Of a stretch of DNA of 64,000 bases, positions 24,453-32,742 are shown in pieces. The notes below the pieces were generated by a model. It did no database searches. It was not told the origin of the DNA and saw only the letters and a list, made by a program, of their open reading frames with translations. Made by a program: the position numbers and the translations under genes. The stretch comes from Mycobacterium sp. OTB74 (GTDB lineage: Bacteria > Actinomycetota > Actinomycetes > Mycobacteriales > Mycobacteriaceae): contig NZ_JARXVD010000015.1 in the NCBI RefSeq assembly GCF_029892685.1, positions 94,525-158,524 on the forward strand. Direction: 5' to 3'. Numbering within the stretch: the first letter of the stretch is position 1; each line of letters opens with the position of its first letter.

Positions 24453-25868
24453 GTGGCGAAGACATTCGTTGGCTCGCGCGTGCGTCAACTCCGGGGAGAA
24501 CGGGGTTTTAGCCAGGCCGCACTGGCCCAGATGCTCGACATATCTCCTAGCTATCTCAATCAGATCGAGCACGACGTGCGGCCGCTGTCTGTGTCGGTTC
24601 TGCTTCGCATCACCGAGGTGTTCGGGGTCGACGCCACCTTTTTCGCCTCCCAAGACGACACCCGGCTGGTCGCCGAGCTGCGCGAAGCCACCATGGACCA
24701 GGACCTCAACCTCGACGTCGATATCGCCGAGATCGCCGACCTGGTCAGCACCCACCCGACACTGGCCCGCGCCATGGTGAATCTGCACCGGCGCTACCGG
24801 CTGGCCACCACTCAGCTGGCCGCGGCCACCGAGGACCGGTTCTCCGACGGCAGCGGCAGCGGGTCTATCACCATGCCGCACGAGGAAGTTCGCGACTACT
24901 TCTACGAGCGCCAGAACTACCTGCACGAACTGGACACAGCCGCAGAGGATTTCATCGTCCGCATGCAGATGAGCCGGGCCGAGCTGTCCCGCGAATTGGC
25001 CGAACGGCTCAGCCGGGTGCATGGAGTACGGATCGTGCAGCGACTCTCCCTCGGCGACAACGTGTTACACCGGTACGATCCCGAGACCAAGACGCTGGAG
25101 ATCGGCGGATACCTATCGTCGGGGCAGTACGTCTTCAAGTTGGCCGCCGAGTTGGCGTACCTCGAGTTCGGCTCTTTGATCGATTCGTTGGTGGCGGAAG
25201 GGAACTTCACCAGCGAGGAATCGGTGACGCTGGCCCGAATGGGCCTGGCCAACTACTTTGCCGCCGCAGCAGTGCTGCCCTACGCCCAGTTCCATTCCGT
25301 CGCAGAGGATTTCCGCTACGACGTGGAGCGGCTGTCAGCCTACTACTCGGTGAGTTACGAGACCGTCGCGCACCGGCTTTCGACGCTGCAGCGGCCGTCG
25401 ATGCGTGGGGTGCCGCTGTCGTTCGTCCGGGTCGACCGGGCCGGAAACATGTCAAAGCGCCAGTCCGCCACCGGCTTTCATTTCTCGTCCTCGGGCGGCA
25501 CCTGCCCGCTGTGGAATGTGTACGAGACGTTCGCCAACCCGGGCAAGATGCAGGTTCAGATAGCCCAGATGCCCGACGGGCGGCACTACATGTGGGTGGC
25601 CCGCACCGTCGAACGCCGTGCGGCGCGGTACGGCCAACCGGGAAAGACGTTCGCCATCGGGCTCGGATGCGAACTGCGCCATGCCCATCGGCTCGTCTAC
25701 TCCGAGGGCCTGGACCTGTCCGGTGGGGCGGCGACGCCAATCGGCGCGGGCTGCCGGGTGTGCGAACGCGACAGCTGCCCGCAGCGGGCATTCCCCGCGT
25801 TGGGGCGGGCACTGGATCTCGACGAGCACCGCAGCACGGTCACGCCGTATCTGGTGAAGAAGTCCTGA
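24453..25868 (+). CDS. ramB: Acetate-metabolism regulator RamB
   Basis: A 471-residue cytoplasmic regulator. The N-terminal XRE-type HTH (about 5-60) has FSQAALAQMLDISPSYLNQI. A long central domain contains an IrrE/ImmA-like helical part, and the C-terminal ScfR-type domain has a cysteine cluster (GAGCRVCERDSCPQRAFPAL). RamB represses glyoxylate-cycle genes in M. tuberculosis and Corynebacterium. GTG 24453 gives VAKTFVGSRVRQLRGERG. A partial RamB-like motif (TTCTGCAAAG) upstream of the gene hints at autoregulation. Confidence 0.92.
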   Translation: MAKTFVGSRVRQLRGERGFSQAALAQMLDISPSYLNQIEHDVRPLSVSVLLRITEVFGVDATFFASQDDTRLVAELREATMDQDLNLDVDIAEIADLVSTHPTLARAMVNLHRRYRLATTQLAAATEDRFSDGSGSGSITMPHEEVRDYFYERQNYLHELDTAAEDFIVRMQMSRAELSRELAERLSRVHGVRIVQRLSLGDNVLHRYDPETKTLEIGGYLSSGQYVFKLAAELAYLEFGSLIDSLVAEGNFTSEESVTLARMGLANYFAAAAVLPYAQFHSVAEDFRYDVERLSAYYSVSYETVAHRLSTLQRPSMRGVPLSFVRVDRAGNMSKRQSATGFHFSSSGGTCPLWNVYETFANPGKMQVQIAQMPDGRHYMWVARTVERRAARYGQPGKTFAIGLGCELRHAHRLVYSEGLDLSGGAATPIGAGCRVCERDSCPQRAFPALGRALDLDEHRSTVTPYLVKKS

Positions 25869-25907
25869 CTCACGGACAAGTAGCGGTCAGATCCATACGA
25901 TAAGCGG

Positions 25908-27122
25908 GTGACCAACCCGCTGGAGCGCGCAGCCGCCGCCGCGAAACAGTTCCTGCACAATGTGGCCGACGGGGTTTCGCATGGCCTGGCCGGCCCACCC
26001 AGCGAAGACGCCCCCGGAATACCGTCAACCATGTACCCGCTGGCTGCGAACATGTCCGGCAACAGCCCGGGCAACGGACCGGCATTGGCACCCGGGACAG
26101 TGAAAAACCTCGGCCCGATCGCAGGTACCGGCGCGCAGCCCGGCATCAGCTCGATCGGGGCGGCTGACCTCGGCGAGATCGTCACATTGCCCAACGGCCG
26201 CCTGGTATCGGTGTTCGGCGACTCTTTCAAGGGCAATCGCGTCGGTGGCCCGGACAGCGACCACTACCGCTCGGTTGCGGTGCCGATCGCCGGCTGGGAG
26301 AACGACGGCCGCGCCATCTACGGCACGCCCTTCAACGGCACCGGCGGCCCAGGTTCGCCGAACATCCTGTTCCCGCCGCCAAACAACGCGCTCATGCTCG
26401 ACCCCAACACCAATACCCTGCCGGCCGGTTCAATTCTGGTTGGCGACACCACGTACATGATGGTCGCGGGAACCGCAGCGCTGCATGTCACTGCCGGTTC
26501 CTGGCTGGTCCAGGTCACCGACGATCCGGCCGACGGCTGGCACTCGACCCTCGGCTCGTGGCGAGCGGGTGATGCGCCGAACACTCCGAGCCAGATCAGT
26601 GGGTACTTGGCCGCTGACGGCATGGTCTACATCGTCGGCGACGCCTTCAACCGAAGCCAGGGCGTCACCCTGTACCGGGTCGACCCGGCCACCGTCACCG
26701 ACCGCAACTCATGGCAGCCGTGGACCGGAACCAGTTGGGGCGCACCGGGAAACGTGCCTCAGGTCGTCAGCGGGCAACAGACGTTCGGCGAACTCAGTAT
26801 GCGCCAGGTCGGCAGCTCGACGGTGCTGTCCGGATTCAACAGCACCACGCACGTCTGGCAGGTCGAAGTCCGGGTCGCCGCCGACCCGACGCAACTGTTC
26901 GCCGCTGGAACACCGGTTGTTGTTGCCGCACAACAGCACACGCCGACGGACCCCAACTTCGTCTTCCAGCCCTACGGCGGCTACATCGTGCCCGGATCGA
27001 CGCTGACTAACATGAATCTTCTTGTCAGTCAATGGAATACCGGTAACGATGCGAATGGCGTGCCGCTCGGAGCGCCGTACGACACCCAACAGATGGTCCT
27101 CAATGTCGCGAGCTCGAATTGA
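25908..27122 (+). CDS. DUF4185-domain protein (possible GH183-type arabinanase), stand-alone
   Basis: A 404-residue protein starting at GTG 25908. After an N-terminal amphipathic helix (NPLERAAAAAKQFLHNVADG) and a Gly/Pro linker comes a DUF4185 beta-propeller domain: GPIAGTGAQPGISSIGAADL, VSVFGDSFKGN, HYRSVAVPIAGW, TQISGY-like SQISGYLAADGMVYIVGD, SFNRSQGV-like FNRSQGVTLYRVDP, and QPYGGYIVPGS. I recall DUF4185 being the basis of CAZy family GH183, endo-D-arabinanases attacking mycobacterial arabinan; activity here is inferred. No signal peptide or transmembrane segment is seen, which is odd for such an enzyme. It is a paralogue of the gene at 27535. Confidence 0.8.
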   Translation: MTNPLERAAAAAKQFLHNVADGVSHGLAGPPSEDAPGIPSTMYPLAANMSGNSPGNGPALAPGTVKNLGPIAGTGAQPGISSIGAADLGEIVTLPNGRLVSVFGDSFKGNRVGGPDSDHYRSVAVPIAGWENDGRAIYGTPFNGTGGPGSPNILFPPPNNALMLDPNTNTLPAGSILVGDTTYMMVAGTAALHVTAGSWLVQVTDDPADGWHSTLGSWRAGDAPNTPSQISGYLAADGMVYIVGDAFNRSQGVTLYRVDPATVTDRNSWQPWTGTSWGAPGNVPQVVSGQQTFGELSMRQVGSSTVLSGFNSTTHVWQVEVRVAADPTQLFAAGTPVVVAAQQHTPTDPNFVFQPYGGYIVPGSTLTNMNLLVSQWNTGNDANGVPLGAPYDTQQMVLNVASSN

Positions 27123-27236
27123 TCGCTGATTGCGGCCGTCCGCACAGGAGACAATCCATTCTGTCCCCCAACAAGATCCAGTTCGCGTCTCAAATTGGCG
27201 TAATCTACCCCGGCTTACCGGGCATATGCTCGATTC

Positions 27237-27530
27237 GTGACCTCTCCGAACCTGCGCGTCGATACAGCGGCGCTGCTCGCACTGGCAGGCCAGCTGGATA
27301 CCCTCGGAGCCACCTTGAAGCCTGGTGCGGCCAGTGCGCCGGCCGGTCCCGCCGGGCAGCCCAGTGCCATTGCGGTAGGTGAGGTGTCAGCCGGCGTCGA
27401 TCACGTCGACAACGAATGCTCTACCGCCCTCAAAAATTTCGGCACTAATCTGACTACGGCCGCGTCCGCTTACGAAAGCACCGATACCGCCGGTGCCAGC
27501 TTCCTGCACAAAACGATGCCGGGCCGCTAA
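27237..27530 (+). CDS. EspC-like type VII secretion substrate
   Basis: A 97-residue helical protein starting at GTG 27237 (MTSPNLRVDTAALLALAGQL). It resembles the EspC/T7SS_ESX_EspC family: an N-terminal helix with LxVDxxAL, a Gly/Pro/Ala turn, and a second helix ending AASAYESTDTAGASFLHK. YESTD fits the YxxxD/E T7SS export signal. Its stop is four bases before the WxG-DUF4185 gene, the spacing of a T7SS heterodimer pair. No signal peptide is present. It probably pairs with the next protein for export; the secretion apparatus is not in this window. Confidence 0.8.
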   Translation: MTSPNLRVDTAALLALAGQLDTLGATLKPGAASAPAGPAGQPSAIAVGEVSAGVDHVDNECSTALKNFGTNLTTAASAYESTDTAGASFLHKTMPGR

Positions 27531-27534
27531 GGCC

Positions 27535-29139
27535 ATGACCACAGCATTGGCCACGCCGGTACCGACCCGCCCCCAGATCGAAGAGTGGAACACGGACTGC
27601 ATAACTAGCGCTGCCACCGCATGGGAGCAACGTGCGGCCGCACTCAAAGACGCCTTCGCCAATGCGCAGCACGGACTCGATTCCACGTCCTGGGATGGCC
27701 CGGCATCCACTGCGGCCCGAGCACGGATGGCCGCCGATGTCGCGAAAGTCCGCGCCGCCGTGGACCAGCTCGAGCACGCCCGGTCCACCGCGACGAAAGG
27801 CGCGCAGTCCATTGCTAATGCAAAGCATCATGCGCAGCAGGCCATCAGCGACGCCGAGGACTGGTTCTTCTCCGTCAGCGACGACCTGACCGTGACCGAC
27901 CGACTGCCGCGCATCCTGGGTGCACCGATGCTCCTCATCCGCGACCTGATGTCGAAGACATTTCAGGCCACCATTCGCGCCCGCGCGCTGGCACTCGCCT
28001 CGATCGACATTCAGGTGGCAGCCGCCTTGAAATTGTTTGCAGCCAAGCTCGACGGTTTCGAGCTTGGTAGCGGGCCTGGCGGCAGGGGTGATAACCCCGC
28101 GGTGCCACCGCATGGGGTCAAGAATTTGGGCCCAATCGCCGGTACGGGAGCGCACCCAGGCATCCCGGGCATCGGCGCCGCTGACCTCGGCGAGATCGTG
28201 GAGTTGCCCGACGGGCGACTGGTAGCGGTGTTCGGCGATTCGTTCACGGGCGACAAAGTCGGGCCCGAAGACCAGCATTATCGCTCAGTGGCTGTGCCAA
28301 TCATCGGCTGGGACAAGGACGGCAAACCCATCTTCGGCCAACCGTTCAACAAGATTGGAAAGCCCGGCACGCCGGGCATCTTGTTCCCGCCGCCGCCAGA
28401 AGCGCTCAACAAAGACGAGAACACCAACCCGCTTCCCGCAGGCTCGTTCACGGTCAACGGCAAGACGTACATGCTGGTCTCTGGCACCTCAGGGTTGAAG
28501 CCGACCGCAGGTTCCTGGCTGGTCGAAGTCTCCAACGATCCGTCCCAAGGCTGGAAGGCTGTTCCTGGGACATGGAAGGAGTGGAAGCCTGGCGATCCGA
28601 CAGGTGCGCCGACGCAGATCAGCGGCTACCAGGGCAAAGACGGCATGGTGTACATCGCAGCTGATTCCTTCGACCGTAGCCAAGGAGTCAGCATGTACCG
28701 CGTCGACCCGGCTGATGTCACCAACCGCGACAAGTGGCAGCCGTGGACCGGGCAAGCGTGGGGGCAGGCTGGGCAGGTACCGGCGGTCGTAAGCCAGCGA
28801 CAGAACTTTGGCGAGTTGAGTTTCCGGGAAGTCGACGGGCATCCGGTGCTGTCGGGATTCAATAGCACTCCCGGCGTAAATCAGGTCCAGATCCGCGTCG
28901 GAGATGACCCGACCAAAATGTTTGAAGCCGGCCGGCCGCCGATCATCGCCGCACAGCAGGACCAGCCCGGCACACCCAATTTCGTCTACCAGCCTTACGG
29001 TGGATACATCATGCCAGGATCATCGCTCGATGACTTGAATGTCCTTGTCAGTCAATGGAATACCGGAAAAGATGCTAGCGGCAACCCACTGGGAGCGCCC
29101 TACGACACTCAACAGGTCCAAGTCAACGCCGCACCGTAA
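27535..29139 (+). CDS. WxG helical domain fused to DUF4185: candidate T7SS-exported glycosidase
   Basis: A 534-residue two-part protein. Residues about 1-185 are helical and carry a WDG motif in the turn (STSWDGPASTAARARM), the hallmark of WXG100/LXG-type secretion domains. A Gly-rich linker leads to a DUF4185 domain (about 195-534) with IGAADLGEIVELPDGRLVAV, FGDSFTGDKVG, HYRSVAVPIIGW, TQISGYQGKDGMVYIAADSF and QPYGGYIMPGS. The DUF4185 part closely resembles the product at 25908. If GH183-like, it would cleave D-arabinan of arabinogalactan or LAM outside the cell. It starts four bases after the EspC-like gene, which suggests co-secretion. ATG 27535 is preferred over 27493. Confidence 0.82.
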   Translation: MTTALATPVPTRPQIEEWNTDCITSAATAWEQRAAALKDAFANAQHGLDSTSWDGPASTAARARMAADVAKVRAAVDQLEHARSTATKGAQSIANAKHHAQQAISDAEDWFFSVSDDLTVTDRLPRILGAPMLLIRDLMSKTFQATIRARALALASIDIQVAAALKLFAAKLDGFELGSGPGGRGDNPAVPPHGVKNLGPIAGTGAHPGIPGIGAADLGEIVELPDGRLVAVFGDSFTGDKVGPEDQHYRSVAVPIIGWDKDGKPIFGQPFNKIGKPGTPGILFPPPPEALNKDENTNPLPAGSFTVNGKTYMLVSGTSGLKPTAGSWLVEVSNDPSQGWKAVPGTWKEWKPGDPTGAPTQISGYQGKDGMVYIAADSFDRSQGVSMYRVDPADVTNRDKWQPWTGQAWGQAGQVPAVVSQRQNFGELSFREVDGHPVLSGFNSTPGVNQVQIRVGDDPTKMFEAGRPPIIAAQQDQPGTPNFVYQPYGGYIMPGSSLDDLNVLVSQWNTGKDASGNPLGAPYDTQQVQVNAAP

Positions 29140-29183
29140 CGCGCTCAGTCGGGGACGCGATAGGCATATCAGGAGGGATTCAA

Positions 29184-29678
29184 ATGAGAGCAGTTATCGG
29201 AGCGCTCGCCATCGCCACGACGCCGATCCTGGCTGGAGTAGCCAGTCTGCCCGACTCCCACGCCGACACACCGAAATTTCCCGATATGAGCAAGTACACG
29301 GCGGTCAATGTTGCCGATTACGAAGTCGACGCCTCCACGCCAGGCATCCAAGCCACCATGGTCATGTTCCTCACCCCGGACAACATCACCTGCAATTTCA
29401 TGAATCCACCATCTGCCGGTTGCACCGGAAACAACTTCCCATCAGTCCCACCGGTGGTAAACGGAGTCAGCGCCATTGCAACCGACGCCCCTTTGAGCGC
29501 GGGAGATTCTGGGCTCCCCCACTCACCCAACCTCAAAACCCTGCCGCCATTCCACACGATCACCGTCAACGGCGTCACCTGCGGAGTAGACAACGCGCGA
29601 ACCACCGCGTGCAAAGACACCCAGGGCCGCGGATTCGTCTTGTCCCCCAACGGGTCTGGCTGGCTGCCGCATATCTGA
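29184..29678 (+). CDS. Small secreted protein with four cysteines
   Basis: A 164-residue exported protein. MRAVIGALAIATTPILAGVA is a signal peptide with likely cleavage after DSHA, and AGGAGG lies upstream. The mature part has two Cys pairs (ITCNF/AGCTGN and VTCGVDN/TACKDT), suggesting two disulphides, and ends GRGFVLSPNGSGWLPHI. Many mycobacteria encode similar secreted proteins of unknown function. It is 44 bp downstream of the WxG-DUF4185 gene on the same strand and may be part of that unit. Confidence 0.8.
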   Translation: MRAVIGALAIATTPILAGVASLPDSHADTPKFPDMSKYTAVNVADYEVDASTPGIQATMVMFLTPDNITCNFMNPPSAGCTGNNFPSVPPVVNGVSAIATDAPLSAGDSGLPHSPNLKTLPPFHTITVNGVTCGVDNARTTACKDTQGRGFVLSPNGSGWLPHI

Positions 29679-29716
29679 GACCGGCATCAGACTCTCGGCA
29701 TAAGCGTTTCTGCAAC

Positions 29717-29738
29717 GTGGTACCGCCGGTGATACCAC
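29717..29738. repeat. Short inverted repeat GTGGTA/TACCAC
   Basis: GTGGTA (29717-29722) and TACCAC (29733-29738) flank 10 bp in the 163-bp gap between the secreted-protein gene and the CMD gene. It could be an operator or weak terminator; with six-base arms chance is also possible. Confidence 0.3.
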
Positions 29739-29841
29739 ATTCCAGGAACAGATATGAGGGCGCGAGCCGATGCTGAAGTTGCAGCTGTGATTTGAGGTAT
29801 CCAGTTCAATACACCGGCACAACACCCAACCAGCGCGCTCT

Positions 29842-30408
29842 GTGACAGACTCGGAAACCGTGAGCACCACTGAGCCGGCACGCATCGAACCCGGCGGATT
29901 CCGCGAACTCGGCCCGCTGAACTGGGCCATTGCCAAGCTTGGCGCCAGGGCCATCCGAGCGCCGCGATTCACGCTGTTCAACGTCCTGGGCCAACATCGC
30001 CTGCTGTTCCTGGCGTTCCTGCCGTACTCAGGTGTGCTGCTGGGCCGCGGCAAGCTGTCGCGTATGGACACCGAGCTGGTGATTCTGCGGGTCGGGCACC
30101 TGCGCGACTGCGAGTACGAGCTGCAGCAGCATCGCCGACTGGCCCGCAGCCGAGGCCTCGATTTCGAAACGCAGGCCCGCATCTTCGAGGGTCCGGACGC
30201 CAAGTGGCTGACCGACCGTCAGCGGGTGCTGATCACCGCCACCGACGAATTCGTCATCACCCGGTCCATGTCGGACCAGACGTGGGCGGCGCTGACCAGA
30301 TTCCTGGACCGTAAGCAGCTCATCGAATTCTGCTTGCTTGCAGGCCAATACGACGCTCTGGCCGCCACAATGGCCACCCTGCGGGTGCCGCTGGACTTTC
30401 CGGACTGA
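29842..30408 (+). CDS. Carboxymuconolactone decarboxylase/AhpD-like protein (Rv0464c-like)
   Basis: A 188-residue helical protein. LSRMDTELVILRVGHLRDCE and YELQQHRRLARSRGLDF match the CMD/AhpD fold region around the active site. Only one Cys is present at that motif (RDCEYE) rather than the CxxC of AhpD, so a peroxidase-type redox pair is unlikely. GTG 29842 is used; GTG 29860 (VSTTEPARIE) is in frame. It lies between the inserted DUF4185 island and the convergent Rv0463-like gene. Confidence 0.82.
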   Translation: MTDSETVSTTEPARIEPGGFRELGPLNWAIAKLGARAIRAPRFTLFNVLGQHRLLFLAFLPYSGVLLGRGKLSRMDTELVILRVGHLRDCEYELQQHRRLARSRGLDFETQARIFEGPDAKWLTDRQRVLITATDEFVITRSMSDQTWAALTRFLDRKQLIEFCLLAGQYDALAATMATLRVPLDFPD

Positions 30409-30426
30409 GTTCGCTCGCCGAGACTT

Positions 30427-30467
30427 CGGTTTTTGATGCGACACGCCGGGACGGACGTCAAAAACCG
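30427..30467. terminator. Hairpin between convergent genes
   Basis: CGGTTTTTGA (30427-30436) and TCAAAAACCG (30458-30467) are exact reverse complements with a 21-base loop. It lies between the CMD gene stop (30408) and the Rv0463-like gene stop (30487), and the runs of T/A could serve as terminator in either direction. Confidence 0.65.
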
Positions 30468-30486
30468 CAATGTTGGCGACAACCGC

Positions 30487-30759
30487 CTAAAGGTACGTCA
30501 CCCCGAGCACCCACAACGTCATCAGCACGGGCGCTATCGGCAGACACCACAGGAACGCGGCCGTCGTAATCATCTTGCGCTCCTGGAACTTCCGCGCAAA
30601 GTACACCGATGCGCCAGCCCCGACCGCCACCAGAGCGGACACCACCAGCACCCAGGTGCTGACCTCGTCCATGTCCATCGCCAGCGAGATGGCCGCCAGC
30701 CACAATGTGTGGCCGACGACCAAACCGCCTATCGCGGCAAGGATATTCGCGCGCTGCAC
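30487..30759 (-). CDS. Small membrane protein (Rv0463-like)
   Basis: A 90-residue protein with three hydrophobic segments: ILAAIGGLVVGHTLWLAAIS, WVLVVSALVAVGAGASVYFA and FLWCLPIAPVLMTLWVLGVT. A short basic loop (RKFQERKM) lies between the second and third. Its start is four bases after the lpd stop, so it is probably co-transcribed with lpd, as Rv0463 is with Rv0462. Function unknown. Confidence 0.82.
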   Translation of the reverse strand: MQRANILAAIGGLVVGHTLWLAAISLAMDMDEVSTWVLVVSALVAVGAGASVYFARKFQERKMITTAAFLWCLPIAPVLMTLWVLGVTYL

Positions 30760-30763
30760 CGGC

Positions 30764-32158
30764 TCAGAAGTTGATCATGTGGCCGGTCAGGCCGTGGAAG
30801 CATTCCTGCAGCGCCTCCGACAGCGTCGGGTGGGTGTGCACGTTGCGGGCCAGCTCATTGGCAGTCAGATCCCACTTCTGGGCCAGCGTCAGCTCGGGCA
30901 GCAACTCCGACACATCGGGTCCGATCAGATGTCCGCCGATCAGTTCGAGGTGCTTCTTGTCAGCGATCAGTTTCACGAAACCCGTCGGGTCCGCCAAGCC
31001 GTGTGCCTTGCCGTTGGCGGTGAACGGGAACTTGGCGACGACGACGTCGTACCCCTCGGCCTTGGCCTGCTCCTCGGTGAGCCCGAAACTGGCAACCTGA
31101 GGCTGGCAGAACGTGGCGCGCGGCATCATCCGGTAATCACCCAGCGCCAAAGTCTCTGCGCCGGCTATGGTTTCGGCGACGACGACGCCCTGGGCCTCGG
31201 CGACGTGGGCCAACTGCAGCTTGCCGGTGACATCGCCGATGGAGTAGATGCCGGGCACATTGGTGCGCATGTAATCGTCGATGGCGATGGCCCCGCGGTC
31301 GGTCAGCGCCACACCGGCCGCCTCCAAGCCGTAGCCCTCGATGTTGGGGGCAAAGCCGATGGCCTGCAACACCTTGTCGGCCTTGAGCTCCTCGGTCTTA
31401 CCGTCCTTGCTCACGGTGACCTTGACCGTCGAGCCGTCGTCGGCGATGCCTTCGACCTTCGTGCCGGTGAGGATCTTCACGCCCAGCTTCTTGTACTGCT
31501 TCTCGATCTCCTTCGAGACCTCGGCGTCCTCGTTCGGCAGGGCGCGCGGCAGGAACTCGACGATGGTCACCTCGACGCCGTAATTCTTCAGCACGTAGGC
31601 GAATTCCATGCCGATGGCGCCGGCCCCGGCGATGATGATCGAGCCCGGCAGCTCGCGCGAGAGGATCTGGGTTTCGTAGGTGACCACGTTCTGGGACAAC
31701 GAAGTGCCCGGCACCAGGCGGGTCGACGACCCGGTGGCGATGATCGCGTTGTCGAACGTGAGTTCCTCACTGCCACCGTCGTTCAATTTGACGGACATCG
31801 ACTTGGGTCCGGTGAACATCCCGTAGCCGTGGACCTCGGTGATCTTGTTCTTCTTCATCAGGAAGTGGACGCCTGCGACGCGGCCGTCAGCGACCTTGCG
31901 ACTGCGATCGAAGGCGGCACCGTAGTCGAAGGTGGCCTCCCCGCTGATACCGAAGGTCTTGGCTTCCTTGTTGAAGATGTGCGCCAGTTCCGCGTTGCGC
32001 AGCAGCGCCTTGGACGGGATGCACCCGACATTCAGGCAGACGCCACCCCAGTACTTCGGTTCGACGATGGCGGTGTTCAAGCCCAGCTGGGCTGCGCGAA
32101 TAGCGGCGACATAGCCGCCGGGGCCGGCTCCGAGAACGACGACGTCATAGTGGGTCAC
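30764..32158 (-). CDS. lpd: Dihydrolipoamide dehydrogenase
   Basis: A 464-residue flavoprotein disulphide reductase, the E3 of pyruvate and other 2-oxoacid dehydrogenases and part of the mycobacterial peroxynitrite reductase system. The FAD motif VVVLGAGPGGYVAAIRAAQL, the redox pair GGVCLNVGCIPSKALL, the NAD motif IIAGAGAIGMEFAYV and the C-terminal His/Glu pair HTHPTLSE are all visible. It starts at ATG 32158. Position matches Rv0462. Confidence 0.96.
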   Translation of the reverse strand: MTHYDVVVLGAGPGGYVAAIRAAQLGLNTAIVEPKYWGGVCLNVGCIPSKALLRNAELAHIFNKEAKTFGISGEATFDYGAAFDRSRKVADGRVAGVHFLMKKNKITEVHGYGMFTGPKSMSVKLNDGGSEELTFDNAIIATGSSTRLVPGTSLSQNVVTYETQILSRELPGSIIIAGAGAIGMEFAYVLKNYGVEVTIVEFLPRALPNEDAEVSKEIEKQYKKLGVKILTGTKVEGIADDGSTVKVTVSKDGKTEELKADKVLQAIGFAPNIEGYGLEAAGVALTDRGAIAIDDYMRTNVPGIYSIGDVTGKLQLAHVAEAQGVVVAETIAGAETLALGDYRMMPRATFCQPQVASFGLTEEQAKAEGYDVVVAKFPFTANGKAHGLADPTGFVKLIADKKHLELIGGHLIGPDVSELLPELTLAQKWDLTANELARNVHTHPTLSEALQECFHGLTGHMINF

Positions 32159-32167
32159 GCCCCTACC

Positions 32168-32692
32168 CTAGTGGGCGTCCGCAGTCGGGGTGACGATATG
32201 TGTCCCGGCGACCGGTGGCCGCGAACCGGCCGCGAACTGTGCCCCGGTGATGGGCGCCGTCTTTGCCAGCTGTTCGTTCTCAGCCGAGGTGAACGCGCGG
32301 CCACGGGACAGGAACCGCATGCCCTCGGGCGTCTCGAGGCTGAATCCGCTGCCCCGGCCCGGCACGACGTCGATGATCAGCTGGGTGTGCTGCCAGGCCT
32401 CGAACTGCGGGCCCGAGATCCATACCGGCACCGTGCCACCGACGTCGAAGACAGCCAGTAGGACGTCCCGGTCGCCGACGATGAAGTCGCCGTCCGGGTA
32501 GCACATAGGCGATGAGCCGTCGCAGCAGCCTCCGGACTGGTGAAACATCAACGCGCCGTGGCGTTCCTGCAAAGTTGCCAGCAGGTCTGCCGCGGCGGCG
32601 GTGATCAGCGCCCGCGGCGGGGTAGCGTGACCCGGTGGTGTCGCGAACCTGACGCCGACGCCACAGGCCTCGACCGGATCAGCAGCCATCAC
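32168..32692 (-). CDS. DUF779 protein (Rv0459-like)
   Basis: A 174-residue protein. The segment HQSGGCCDGSSPMCYPDGDF contains the CC..C triad that defines DUF779, and WISGPQFEAWQHTQLIIDVV is the second conserved block. In other mycobacteria and proteobacteria DUF779 genes sit next to an aldehyde dehydrogenase; here the neighbours are lpd and the divergent peptidase, and the nearest aldehyde dehydrogenase is 9 kb away. The start could be ATG 32692 or 32689. The biochemical role is not established. Confidence 0.85.
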   Translation of the reverse strand: MMAADPVEACGVGVRFATPPGHATPPRALITAAAADLLATLQERHGALMFHQSGGCCDGSSPMCYPDGDFIVGDRDVLLAVFDVGGTVPVWISGPQFEAWQHTQLIIDVVPGRGSGFSLETPEGMRFLSRGRAFTSAENEQLAKTAPITGAQFAAGSRPPVAGTHIVTPTADAH

Positions 32693-32742
32693 ACCCTCAT
32701 TTCATGCGGTTCCTGCACCTCACGCTACGCGTGGCGGCAACA

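Noticed and set aside
27493..27534. Upstream start adding 14 residues to the WxG-DUF4185 protein
   Set aside because: It would overlap the EspC-like gene and adds a Cys/Arg-rich stretch; ATG 27535 follows the stop directly.
30575..32461. 628-codon plus-strand frame across lpd
   Set aside because: It spans the opposite strand of lpd and the DUF779 gene, both clear; the peptide is His/Gln/Leu/Gly-rich with no motif.
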